Assembly: GCA_024434115.1 (NCBI GenBank)
Contig: QMIT01000003.1
Coordinates: forward strand, 221,282 to 285,281
DNA length: 64,000 nucleotides
Origin: Chloroflexota bacterium
GTDB lineage: Bacteria; Chloroflexota; Anaerolineae; Aggregatilineales; J027
Reading direction: 5' to 3'
The notes below the pieces were generated by a model. The model saw only the letters and a program-made list of their open reading frames with translations, was not told the DNA's origin and did no database searches. The position numbers and the translations under genes were made by a program. Numbering within the stretch: position 1 is the stretch's first letter; the number at the start of each line of letters is the position of its first letter. This document shows, piece after piece, positions 38,603-46,954 of this stretch.

Positions 38603-39364
38603 CTATGTGTTACGTTCCGCTACCAAACGCAACCCTTCAAGCGTCAAATAGGGATCAACTACATCAAACCGATCAGTTAGTGGCGCAATAAGGCTCACCA
38701 ACCCTCCGGTGGCGACTACTTTGGCATCCCCCAATTCGGCTTTTACGCGGTCAATCAAGCCTTCGGTCATGGCAACATAACCCACCACCAACCCCGCCTG
38801 CATCGAATGAACCGTATTGCGACCAATTACGGAGGGTGGCGGCACTAAATCCACATACGGCAGTTTGGCGGCCTTGCTGACCAACGAATCAACCGTCGCG
38901 TGCAGTCCGGCGGAAATCGCCACACCCAAAAAATCCCCCTGCGCGTTGATGGCAATAAACTTGGTGGCCGTGCCAAAATCTACCACAATACAATTAGCTT
39001 TGAAGTGTTCATAGGCCGCCACCGCGTCGGCAATTAAATCCGCCCCCACCTGATGGGGAAAATCGGTGCGGATATTGATGCCCAAATTTACACCATATTG
39101 CAGTACCACAGGTTTGCGCGGCACATAACGTTCGGCAAGTTGAATCATGCCGGGAGTTAGCTTTGGAACTACGCTACTAACGACTGAACTCTTGAGTTGG
39201 GAAATATTCAGACCAGAATCAGCGAAAAATTGGCGGAAATAGGCGGCATATTCATCTGCCATACGGTCAGCAACGGTTTGCACCCGCCAAACGTGTGTCC
39301 ATTGCTGACCGTCGTGTATGCCAAATTTTACGTTGGTGTTCCCAACGTCAATGGCAAACAGCAT
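38603..39364 (-). CDS. coaX: Type III pantothenate kinase
   Basis: 253-residue ASKHA-fold kinase that phosphorylates pantothenate, the first step of CoA synthesis. Motifs are DVGNTNVKFGIHDG (phosphate 1), VVSSVVPKLTPGM, GADLIADAVAAYEHF, CIVVDFGTATKFIAI (phosphate 2) and GVAISAGLHATVDSLV. The last varies from the usual IxPG. Length fits the family (about 250-260). It starts six bases after the aminotransferase stop side of the operon and is followed by a hairpin terminator. CoaBC, a later enzyme of the same pathway, is encoded at 50507. Confidence 0.93.
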   Translation of the reverse strand: MLFAIDVGNTNVKFGIHDGQQWTHVWRVQTVADRMADEYAAYFRQFFADSGLNISQLKSSVVSSVVPKLTPGMIQLAERYVPRKPVVLQYGVNLGINIRTDFPHQVGADLIADAVAAYEHFKANCIVVDFGTATKFIAINAQGDFLGVAISAGLHATVDSLVSKAAKLPYVDLVPPPSVIGRNTVHSMQAGLVVGYVAMTEGLIDRVKAELGDAKVVATGGLVSLIAPLTDRFDVVDPYLTLEGLRLVAERNT

Positions 39365-39370
39365 TCGTTT

Positions 39371-40720
39371 TTATCCTTCGTAGTAGGTGTCCACTTCATC
39401 AAGGGCCGCGTCCAAAATCGCCAACCCTTCTTGAAGCTGCTCTTCGGTAATAATCAGGGGTGGGGTGCAGAACACATAATCCCAGCGAATCATCGTGCTT
39501 AGACCAGCCTTACGCAGCGCCGCCCCTAATTTTTTGGTTGGTTCGCTCTGCGGCAGATTAAACCCACTCATCGGGGCGCGGGTTTCACGGTTCTTGACCA
39601 GTTCCAACACATGGTGCATACCTACGCCGCGCACTTCGCCAATTGAGGGGTGTTTTTCAGCAAGGTCATTCAAGCCGCGCCGTAGCACCTTGCCCATTTC
39701 ACGCGAACGTTCAATGAGATTCTCTTGATGATAAACTTCCAACGTCGCCACGCCAGCCGCACAAGCCAACGTATGAGCGCTGTAGGTTAGGCCACCCCAG
39801 AAGATATGGTCGTCAAAATACTTGGCAACTTCTTCGGAAACAGTCACACCACCCAATGGCACATAACCACAGGTAACGCCTTTGGCAAACGTAATCATGT
39901 CGGGATTGACCCCATAATGATTGATACCAAACCATTCACCCGTGCGCCCAAAACCACTCATGACCTCATCCGCGATGAGCAGGATGCCATATTTGTCGCA
40001 GATTTCGCGGATACGCTTCCAAAAAACAGGCCCACCTTGAATGATACCGCTCGAACCGCTGTAGCCTTCCAGCATAATCGCGGCGACGTACTGCGGCCCT
40101 TCCAAAATAATCGTGTCCTCAATCAAATCCGCCAACAACGCATCACCTTCATCAGGAGTGCGATCACGATAGATGGGGCTGCGATAGGAATAGGGGTCGG
40201 GCACATGCACCACCCACGGCACACCCGGTTCATTGGCTAGACGACGTGGATCACCCCCCGCCGACGCTGAGGCAAACGTCCCACCATGATAAGCCCGATA
40301 CCGTGCCACAATCTTTTGGCGTCCAGTATACTGGCGAGCCAGCTTCATGGCGTTTTCGACACCTTCCGCCCCGCTACATGTAAACAGGGTTTTCTTGAGA
40401 TTCCCCGGCATCACTTCGGCCAGCATCTGTCCCAAACGACCACGCGGCTCGGTGGCAAGCGTCGGTTGCACATAACACAGCTTCTCGGCCTGTTCCTGAA
40501 TGGCACGGATCACATGTTTATTGCTGTGTCCGATGTTGACATTGACCAACTGTGATGACCAATCCAGATACCGTTTGCCATCGGCGTCCCAGACGTAGAT
40601 CCCTTCGGCACGGACGGCGCTCACCGGATTGGCCCATGTGTTTTGAGCCGACCAACTGGTGAGGGTATATTCGCGGTTGAGTTCAACCAGTTCAGCATGA
40701 CTGGCAACGTGAGAGACCAT
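39371..40720 (-). CDS. Class III PLP-dependent omega-aminotransferase (beta-alanine/taurine:pyruvate type)
   Basis: 449-residue aminotransferase. The PLP lysine is in MITFAKGVTCGYVPLGG, the cofactor Asp in LLIADEVMSGFGRTGEWFG, and the substrate-side FTCSGAEGVENAMKLARQY and YRAYHGGTFASASAGGDPR fit the taurine-pyruvate / beta-alanine group. Context next to dihydropyrimidinase and a CoA-acylating semialdehyde dehydrogenase suggests that it converts beta-alanine (or 3-aminoisobutyrate) to malonate (or methylmalonate) semialdehyde in reductive pyrimidine breakdown. A hairpin at 40756-40784 lies between it and the dihydropyrimidinase gene, so its expression may be partly separate. Confidence 0.87.
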   Translation of the reverse strand: MVSHVASHAELVELNREYTLTSWSAQNTWANPVSAVRAEGIYVWDADGKRYLDWSSQLVNVNIGHSNKHVIRAIQEQAEKLCYVQPTLATEPRGRLGQMLAEVMPGNLKKTLFTCSGAEGVENAMKLARQYTGRQKIVARYRAYHGGTFASASAGGDPRRLANEPGVPWVVHVPDPYSYRSPIYRDRTPDEGDALLADLIEDTIILEGPQYVAAIMLEGYSGSSGIIQGGPVFWKRIREICDKYGILLIADEVMSGFGRTGEWFGINHYGVNPDMITFAKGVTCGYVPLGGVTVSEEVAKYFDDHIFWGGLTYSAHTLACAAGVATLEVYHQENLIERSREMGKVLRRGLNDLAEKHPSIGEVRGVGMHHVLELVKNRETRAPMSGFNLPQSEPTKKLGAALRKAGLSTMIRWDYVFCTPPLIITEEQLQEGLAILDAALDEVDTYYEG

Positions 40721-40755
40721 ATAAAACCTTCCTTGCTAGTTAATCGAACAAAAGA

Positions 40756-40784
40756 ACAATGGGCCTATCCGATAAACCCATTGT
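40756..40784 (-). terminator. Hairpin between dihydropyrimidinase and aminotransferase genes
   Basis: An 8-base perfect inverted repeat (ACAATGGG 40756-40763, CCCATTGT 40777-40784) with a 13-base loop. On the minus strand it is followed by TCTTTTGTT. It may act as a partial terminator or attenuator, or as an mRNA processing stem, inside the leftward operon. Confidence 0.5.
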
Positions 40785-40795
40785 CCAGCATTGGC

Positions 40796-42268
40796 TTACA
40801 ACACGGGTGCGTGTGGGCTACGTGGGATAAATTGGCCTTTGCCTTTTTCACCCACCCACTTATCACCATCCACAATCTTCTTGCCGCGCAGGTACACCTG
40901 TACTGGAACACCGCGTACCCGCATCCCCTCATAAACGTTGTAGTCCACACGCATATGGTGGGTCTTGGCGCTAATGGTGTGTTCCTTATTCGGGTCCCAC
41001 ACCACAATATCGGCATCTGCGCCAACAGCAATCGTACCCTTGCGTGGATACATACCAAAAATGCGGGCCGGATTGGTGCAGTTGAGTTCAACAAAACGAC
41101 TGGGGCTGAAACGGCCTCCATTGACACCATGATGCCACATGACCATCATGCGGTCTTCCAAACCGGGCATCCCATTCGGAATCTTGGCGAAGTTGCCCTT
41201 GCCCAATTCTTTGCCGGGGCGACGATAGGACGGGTCTTGGGCTTCAAAGCCAACCCAATTGCCACCCTGTTTCTGATGCCATTCTTGCCACGGCCCCTTG
41301 CCGCCTTCATACCAAAAGTCGCAGTGGTCGGTACTGACGATTTGCAGCGTACTGTCACGTAGTGCTTTCCACAAGACTTCTTGGTCGTGTTTGGTGCGGA
41401 TGGGTGGGGAGCAAACAAATTTTGCGCCTTCAAAGCCGGGGGCGGCTAGGTGTTCTTCAACGGTCAGGAATAGATATTGGGTGCAAGTTTCGCCCATGAC
41501 CGGATAACCCAATGCTCGACCACGCTGCAAGGCTTGAACAGCGGGTTCACAGGTCATATGCACCACATACAGCGAACATCCCGTTAATCCTGCCATCATC
41601 ACGGCACGATTGGTCGCTTCGCCTTCAATTTCCGGTGGGCGTGAACTGGCGTGATACTTGGGATCAGTCTTGCCACTGGCGACCAATTGCGGGGTCAACT
41701 GTGCTTCAACATCGCCGTTTTCAGCATGTACCATGACAATCATCCCGTGTTTGGCTGCGACCTGCATGGCTTTGAACAGGGTGGTGTCGTCCACCATAAA
41801 CACATTTTTATAGGCCATAAACAACTTGAGGCTGGTCACACCCTCATGAATCAACGAGGGAATTTCTTCCAGCACATCTTGGCGCAAATCGGTGATCGCA
41901 AGATGGAAACCATAGTCCACACAGGCAATTTCGGCCTTCTTGCGCCATATCTTAAGCCCATCCGCCAAACTGCCGCCTTTGGGTTGAATCACAAAGTCAA
42001 TATGACCCGTTGTGCCGCCAAAGGCTGCCGCGATATGTCCACTTTCAAAATCGTCATTACTATCCGTGCCGCCAAATGGCAAATCCAGATGGGTGTGGAC
42101 ATCAATTCCACCCGGCATCAAATATTTACCCGTGCAATCCACCACCGTGTGACCAGCGGCAGGGATGTCACGACCAATGAGACTAACGACTTCACCCTCC
42201 ACCAGCACATCGGCTTTTACCATGTCGCTGGCGGTGATGACCGTGCCATTCTTAAATAAAGTCCCCAT
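40796..42268 (-). CDS. Dihydropyrimidinase (D-hydantoinase family)
   Basis: 490-residue cyclic amidohydrolase that opens dihydrouracil, dihydrothymine or hydantoins. Binuclear metal residues are visible: HxH in GGIDVHTHLDLPFGG, the lysine to be carboxylated in GVTSLKLFMAYKN, His in VMVHAENGD and YVVHMTCEPA, and Asp in IVSTDHCDFW. Length and the N-terminal small beta domain (LFKNGTVITASDMVKADVLV) are typical. An AGGAGCG site precedes the ATG. The surrounding aminotransferase, semialdehyde dehydrogenase and divergent ABC importer point to the reductive pyrimidine pathway. Hydantoin or another cyclic amide is a reasonable alternative. Confidence 0.93.
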   Translation of the reverse strand: MGTLFKNGTVITASDMVKADVLVEGEVVSLIGRDIPAAGHTVVDCTGKYLMPGGIDVHTHLDLPFGGTDSNDDFESGHIAAAFGGTTGHIDFVIQPKGGSLADGLKIWRKKAEIACVDYGFHLAITDLRQDVLEEIPSLIHEGVTSLKLFMAYKNVFMVDDTTLFKAMQVAAKHGMIVMVHAENGDVEAQLTPQLVASGKTDPKYHASSRPPEIEGEATNRAVMMAGLTGCSLYVVHMTCEPAVQALQRGRALGYPVMGETCTQYLFLTVEEHLAAPGFEGAKFVCSPPIRTKHDQEVLWKALRDSTLQIVSTDHCDFWYEGGKGPWQEWHQKQGGNWVGFEAQDPSYRRPGKELGKGNFAKIPNGMPGLEDRMMVMWHHGVNGGRFSPSRFVELNCTNPARIFGMYPRKGTIAVGADADIVVWDPNKEHTISAKTHHMRVDYNVYEGMRVRGVPVQVYLRGKKIVDGDKWVGEKGKGQFIPRSPHAPVL

Positions 42269-42335
42269 ACAAATCGCTCCTTTGAGTGAGGATGTCCGTT
42301 TTTAACAAGGCATATCGCTATGCCGATTTCAAAAT

Positions 42336-43343
42336 TTATCGAACGGGTGATTTCTGGAAGGCGGGAAGGACATGTTTACCATATTGCTCAACAATGTATT
42401 CTTCTTCACCGCACATCAGATAGATATTGAACTGGGTCACGCCTGTAGATTCCAGTTCACGAATTTTCTCAATGTGTTTTTCGATTGGGCCAAGCACACC
42501 AAAACTGTCAATCACATCGTTCGTGATGAAATCTAAGTGATCGGCGTCCTTATCGGCATGATGGCGATAATCGTACCCCTTGCGTCCGGCAATATAGTCC
42601 GTTAGGGCCTGCGGAATCCCGCCGCCGGTATGATATTTCTCTACTAAATCGGCAACATGATTACCCACCATCGCCGGGAACCAGCGGGTTTGGGCGCGGC
42701 ACTTCGCCATATCGTCAGACACAAAGACCGGAGCGGCGGCACAGACCCGGAGTTTGGAAGCGTCGCGTCCCGCCTCAGTCGCGGCATCGCGGAACTGGGT
42801 GATAAACCAATTGCAGAGGAAGGGATCAGCCAATTGGATAATCAAGCCATCGCCATGTTTTCCAGCCGTCTTGAGCGCCAATGGGCCATACGCCGCGATC
42901 CAAATTGGCATCTCATAATTTGACCATGTGAGGGTCGTAGGATACCCTTCGACAGGGGCTTCCTGACCACGTGTTAATTTTCGCACCGTCTCCACAAATT
43001 CACCCATCTCAGCATAGGTCACGGGTTTGCGCCCCAACATGCGCTGTGAGCTATCCCCACGCCCCACACCCATGTCAATGCGTCCCCCGCTGAGAATCGC
43101 CAACGTCGCGTGCATACTCGCCGTCACTGACCAGTCACGAATAGCCGGATTGGTTACAAATGGCCCAAAACGGACGTGTTTGGTGTGCTGGCTGGCGGCT
43201 GCCATGTACGCATAGCAGTCTTGCCAGAGAACATGTGAATCAAAAAACCATACATAATCAAATCCGGCGGCTTCGGCTTGCTTAATCAAATTGAGGGTGC
43301 GCTCCGGGCCGATGTCACCTTTAAATGTAATTCCAAATTCCAT
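42336..43343 (-). CDS. LLM-class F420/flavin-dependent oxidoreductase
   Basis: 335-residue luciferase-like TIM-barrel protein, distinct from the paralogue at 447. It begins MEFGITFKGDIGPERTL. It has FDYVWFFDSHVLWQDCYAYM, RIDMGVGRGDSSQRMLGRKP and PIWIAAYGPLALKTAGKHGDG, a pattern like F420-dependent methylene-tetrahydromethanopterin-reductase-related members. It lies between the CoA-acylating dehydrogenase and dihydropyrimidinase in a leftward operon. Dihydropyrimidine dehydrogenase is not in the window, so this enzyme is a candidate for a redox step of the same pathway. No direct evidence shows this. Confidence 0.85.
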   Translation of the reverse strand: MEFGITFKGDIGPERTLNLIKQAEAAGFDYVWFFDSHVLWQDCYAYMAAASQHTKHVRFGPFVTNPAIRDWSVTASMHATLAILSGGRIDMGVGRGDSSQRMLGRKPVTYAEMGEFVETVRKLTRGQEAPVEGYPTTLTWSNYEMPIWIAAYGPLALKTAGKHGDGLIIQLADPFLCNWFITQFRDAATEAGRDASKLRVCAAAPVFVSDDMAKCRAQTRWFPAMVGNHVADLVEKYHTGGGIPQALTDYIAGRKGYDYRHHADKDADHLDFITNDVIDSFGVLGPIEKHIEKIRELESTGVTQFNIYLMCGEEEYIVEQYGKHVLPAFQKSPVR

Positions 43344-43448
43344 AACTAAACTCCTGCATATTTTTGGTGTGGTGTTAAATAGTGGGTACGAAGGGATGAT
43401 CTTGGCAGACCACCCCTGATTTTAGTTCTATAAATTCGCCAACATGCC

Positions 43449-44900
43449 CTACAGCCAACGTTCAATCACAACTTTGTGGTCGGTGTAGAAATGAATGGAA
43501 TCTGGCCCTTGACCGTGTGTATCCCCCATAAACGAATCCTTTTGGCCGCCGAACGGGAAGGAAGCCGTTGGAGCCGCCACGCCAATATTAACGCCGATGT
43601 TGCCGGCATTCACGCGATATTTGAAGTCACGGGCATAGCCTCCATTGGTCGTAAAGATGCTGGCGGCATTCCCATAGCGACTGGCATTGATAGTTTTCAC
43701 AGCAGTGTCAAAATCCGGTACGTGCATGATGCTCATGACTGGCCCAAAGATTTCTTCACGGGCAAGGGTCATGTCGGGCTGGACACCATCGAAGATCGTT
43801 GGGCCAACAAAATTGCCATCTTCAAACCCTTCGACCTTAATGCCGCGCCCATCCAAAATCAGTTTTGCGCCTTCTTGCACCCCTTTTTCGATCATGCCCT
43901 TAATACGTTCACGCGATTGGGCGGAGATGACCGTGCCCATTTGCGAAGACTCGTTGAGGCCATAGCCGACACGCATCCGTGACGCACGATCCATGAGCGT
44001 CTTCTTGAGGGGTTCATAAACATCACCCACCGCGACAATCACCGAACCCGCCAAACAGCGTTGGCCCGCACAACCATAAACCGATCCCATAATGTTGGCG
44101 ACGGCTTTTTCCAAATCGGCATCGGGCATGACGGCGATATAGTTCTTTGCGCCGCCTTGTACCTGTACTCGCTTGCCATATTTCGCTGAGGTCTCATAGA
44201 TAATCTTGCCGACATGCGTTGAGCCAACAAAGGAAACACCACGCACATCAGGGTGAGCCATCAACGCATGGGCGCTATCCGCACCGCCATGCACCATATT
44301 GACCACCCCTTCCGGCAAGCCCACTTCGTCCAAAATCTCAAACAGAATTTCAGAACTGAGTGGCGTTTGGGGAGAAGGTTTCAGTACAAAAGTATTGCCG
44401 CACGCAATCGCCACAGGCAAAAACCATAGCGGCACCATCATCGGGAAATTGAAGGGGGTAATTGCCGCAAACACACCCATTGGTTGGCGTTCGGCGGTTT
44501 CATCAATACCAGATGAAATGTCTTCCACTTTAAAGCCCGTCATCAAGGCAGGCACAGAAAACGCGAATTCTACGCTTTCGATCCCACGCCGCACTTCACC
44601 ACGCGCCTCATCAATCGTTTTGCCATTTTCTTTGACGACCATTTCTGCAAGGTCATTAAAGCGTTCTTCCAGCAAATTCTTGAAGGCGTACATATAACGG
44701 GTACGGCTCAGGATGGGGGTTTGTCGCCATTCCAGATAGGCTTCGGCAGCAGCCCGTACCACATCATCCACATCGGAAGCCGCTGAATCCGGAGTTTCTG
44801 CCATCAATTCACAGGTTGCGGGATTTACCACCGGCGTATATTTTTCGGTGGAGGCCGCTACCCATTCGCCATTGAAATAATTTTTTAGTTTCCTTGCCAT
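43449..44900 (-). CDS. mmsA: CoA-acylating methylmalonate/malonate-semialdehyde dehydrogenase
   Basis: 483-residue aldehyde dehydrogenase. The catalytic Cys is in CAGQRCLAGSVIVAV. The usual general-base Glu is absent, and the site reads VQGGAKNYIAVMPDADL, the feature that distinguishes CoA-acylating methylmalonate-semialdehyde dehydrogenases from hydrolytic ALDHs. ITPFNFPMMVPLWFLPVAIA is also typical. It converts malonate semialdehyde plus CoA to acetyl-CoA, or the methyl form to propionyl-CoA. As first gene of the leftward operon facing the importer, it supplies the last step of pyrimidine-derived beta-alanine use. Valine or inositol catabolism is the alternative role of this family. Confidence 0.9.
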   Translation of the reverse strand: MARKLKNYFNGEWVAASTEKYTPVVNPATCELMAETPDSAASDVDDVVRAAAEAYLEWRQTPILSRTRYMYAFKNLLEERFNDLAEMVVKENGKTIDEARGEVRRGIESVEFAFSVPALMTGFKVEDISSGIDETAERQPMGVFAAITPFNFPMMVPLWFLPVAIACGNTFVLKPSPQTPLSSEILFEILDEVGLPEGVVNMVHGGADSAHALMAHPDVRGVSFVGSTHVGKIIYETSAKYGKRVQVQGGAKNYIAVMPDADLEKAVANIMGSVYGCAGQRCLAGSVIVAVGDVYEPLKKTLMDRASRMRVGYGLNESSQMGTVISAQSRERIKGMIEKGVQEGAKLILDGRGIKVEGFEDGNFVGPTIFDGVQPDMTLAREEIFGPVMSIMHVPDFDTAVKTINASRYGNAASIFTTNGGYARDFKYRVNAGNIGVNIGVAAPTASFPFGGQKDSFMGDTHGQGPDSIHFYTDHKVVIERWL

Positions 44901-45117
44901 TTGCCATGCTCCTGCAATTCACTACTGAGAGGTATTTTTAGCTGCACAAGTTGCGCCGAAAGTCTTGTAATGATACCCCTATGTGGCGCATTTGAACAAA
45001 CATCATCTTTCGATTGTTTGCGCGGATGTTGTAGAATTTACCGCAATGATTTATATTGATTGCAGTCTATTATTTAAAATATCTTTAAATTTCTGTTTGG
45101 TAAAGTGTTGTTGAAGC
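44901..45117. promoter_or_regulatory. Divergent control region between catabolic operon and ABC importer
   Basis: This 217-base gap is the longest in the window. It becomes very AT-rich from about 45040. Inverted repeats include ATTTAAA-N5-TTTAAAT at 45072-45090, TGCGCC...GGCGCA at about 44952-44990, and AACATC at 44999-45004 with GATGTT at 45025-45030. They are candidate operator sites. No riboswitch consensus is seen. Confidence 0.45.
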
Positions 45118-46110
45118 ATGTCTACCGTACCCGATAGTCAACTCAGTACACCTGCACCATCCAAATTCCGGCTTGCCCTCCAAGAATTTCTCGATGGGTC
45201 AGGGGGAACAGTGCTGTATTTTGTGGTGATCGTCCTCTGCCTCATTGGTGGTTGGGAAGGGGCAAAATGGCTGGGCCAAGAAACGGACTATCGGCTTGAA
45301 CTCGGCCCGCTAAAAATCAGCCTCAATATGACCCGCGACCTCAATATGCCCCACCTCAAAGACATTGCGGAGGCCCTTTCCAAACCTTCTCAGCGACAAG
45401 GGGCACCGCTTATTGAGATTTTAGTTGAAAAAGCCACCTATACCCTCCGACTAGCCGTTATCGGCTTCACAATTGGCACCATCATTGGCCTCGCATTGGC
45501 AATTTTGTTTGCCCATTCACGTTTGTTAGAGCGTGGTCTCATGCCGTATGTAGTCGCATCCCAAACGGTGCCGATTTTAGCGCTGGCCCCAATGGTAATT
45601 ATCTGGTCAGAAAACCTGTTTGGTTCGCGTGAAATCGGGATGCCGATGATTACGGCCTATCTCGCCTTTTTCCCGGTAACGATTTACACCCTGCGCGGCC
45701 TCAGTGATGTTCCACCAACAGCACTCGAACTCATGAAATCCTACGCTGCTACCCGACGCGAAATCTTGTGGAAATTACGTTTCCCCAATGCCGTCCCTTA
45801 CATCTTTACCGCACTAAAAATTACTGCTCCCGCCAGTGTAGTCGGAACAATCATTGCCGAACTGCCGACGGGTATTCAGGATGGATTGGGCGGGGCAATA
45901 ATTAACTTTGCACAATATTATGTCAGCGGGCCATCTCGTTTGTGGGCCACCAATTTTGTGACCGCGATGGCTGGTATCTTATTTTTTGTCACTGTGGCAG
46001 TTACCGAATGGTTGGTCGTTCGCTGGAAACGCCCCAGTAACCGCATTGATCGCTGGATAGACACATTTTTGAAAAATCTTCGTCGCGTGGTGCCGTTATT
46101 AAGAGATTGA
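45118..46110 (+). CDS. ABC importer permease (SsuC/ThiX/RibX-type)
   Basis: 330-residue inner-membrane permease. One N-terminal TM segment (about 28-50) and a periplasmic stretch precede the BPD transport domain with five or so TM segments (about 110-305). The EAA loop that contacts the ATPase is readable as LMKSYAATRREILWKLRFPN followed by AVPYIF. It is the first gene of a four-gene importer operon divergent from the dihydropyrimidinase operon. The substrate is probably a pyrimidine or related cyclic amide taken up for breakdown. Riboflavin or thiamine precursor transport by the same family is a less likely option given the neighbours. Confidence 0.88.
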   Translation: MSTVPDSQLSTPAPSKFRLALQEFLDGSGGTVLYFVVIVLCLIGGWEGAKWLGQETDYRLELGPLKISLNMTRDLNMPHLKDIAEALSKPSQRQGAPLIEILVEKATYTLRLAVIGFTIGTIIGLALAILFAHSRLLERGLMPYVVASQTVPILALAPMVIIWSENLFGSREIGMPMITAYLAFFPVTIYTLRGLSDVPPTALELMKSYAATRREILWKLRFPNAVPYIFTALKITAPASVVGTIIAELPTGIQDGLGGAIINFAQYYVSGPSRLWATNFVTAMAGILFFVTVAVTEWLVVRWKRPSNRIDRWIDTFLKNLRRVVPLLRD

Positions 46111-46150
46111 GCAGTTGGGTCTTTAAATAAAATAGTTCTGGAAGGTGTTT

Positions 46151-46945
46151 GTGGCCGCAGTGCAAGATACGAAAGTCATTATTTCAATCAAAAGTTTAAA
46201 TAAAGAATATGTAAGCAGCGATGGCAAGGTCGTCCGCGCCCTCCAAAATATCAATCTCGACATTCATGAAGGCGAATTCATCTCCCTCATTGGGCCGTCT
46301 GGTTGTGGTAAAAGCACGCTGCTACGTCTCATCGCCGACCTTATTCCACCGACTAATGGGCAACTGACGATTAACGGGCATTCCGCGCATGAGGCTCGTG
46401 AAAATCGTGAATATGGCTTCGTATTCCAAAGTGCCACCCTGTATGATTGGCGCACTGTCATAAAAAATGTCCAACTTCCCCTCGAAGTAATGCGCTACTC
46501 TCGCAAGGAACGGGATAAACGCGCTCATGAGATGCTCAAATTGGTCGAGTTGACGGATTTTGCTGATCACTTTCCGTGGCAGCTTTCTGGCGGGATGCAG
46601 CAGCGTGTCAGTATCGCACGGGCGTTGGCTTTTGAACCCAATTTACTGCTGATGGATGAACCGTTTGGGGCACTGGATGAAATGACGCGGGAGCGCCTTA
46701 ATAACGAGCTTTTGGAAATCTGGGCCAAGATTCCCTCCATGACGGTTATTTTTGTGACCCACAATATCTCGGAGGCAGTATATCTGTCCTCACGAGTCGT
46801 GGTGATGTCACCGCGCCCCGGACGTATCAGTGAGATCGTGAATATAGATTTGCCCCGTCCGCGCGGCCCTGAAACACTGGACAGCGACCAATATTTCCAT
46901 CTAATCAGCCAAGTGCGCCATTTGCTCCGCGAGGTTCATGACTAG
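46151..46945 (+). CDS. ABC importer ATP-binding protein (SsuB/TauB-type)
   Basis: 264-residue ATPase. I chose the GTG at 46151 because GGAAGG lies five bases upstream; a GTG at 46145 falls inside that ribosome site. Walker A is IGPSGCGKSTLLRLIADL, the signature LSGGMQQRVSIARALAF, Walker B LLLMDEPFGALDEMTRE, and the switch His in FVTHNISEAVYLS. The QSATLYDWRTVIKNVQLPLE Q-loop region fits nitrate/sulfonate/taurine-type importers. It follows permease 1 after 40 bases and precedes permease 2 after nine bases. It should energise both permeases, which implies a heterodimeric channel. Confidence 0.92.
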   Translation: MAAVQDTKVIISIKSLNKEYVSSDGKVVRALQNINLDIHEGEFISLIGPSGCGKSTLLRLIADLIPPTNGQLTINGHSAHEARENREYGFVFQSATLYDWRTVIKNVQLPLEVMRYSRKERDKRAHEMLKLVELTDFADHFPWQLSGGMQQRVSIARALAFEPNLLLMDEPFGALDEMTRERLNNELLEIWAKIPSMTVIFVTHNISEAVYLSSRVVVMSPRPGRISEIVNIDLPRPRGPETLDSDQYFHLISQVRHLLREVHD

Positions 46946-46954
46946 GAATTTATC

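Noticed and set aside
41651..42259. Rightward open frame of 202 codons
   Set aside because: Antisense to dihydropyrimidinase, whose metal ligands are all in the other frame.
44920..44940. CTGAGAGG resembling the start of a TPP riboswitch upstream of the importer
   Set aside because: The rest of the conserved THI element (ACCTGATCTGG-type block and paired arms) is absent. An FMN riboswitch is not seen either.
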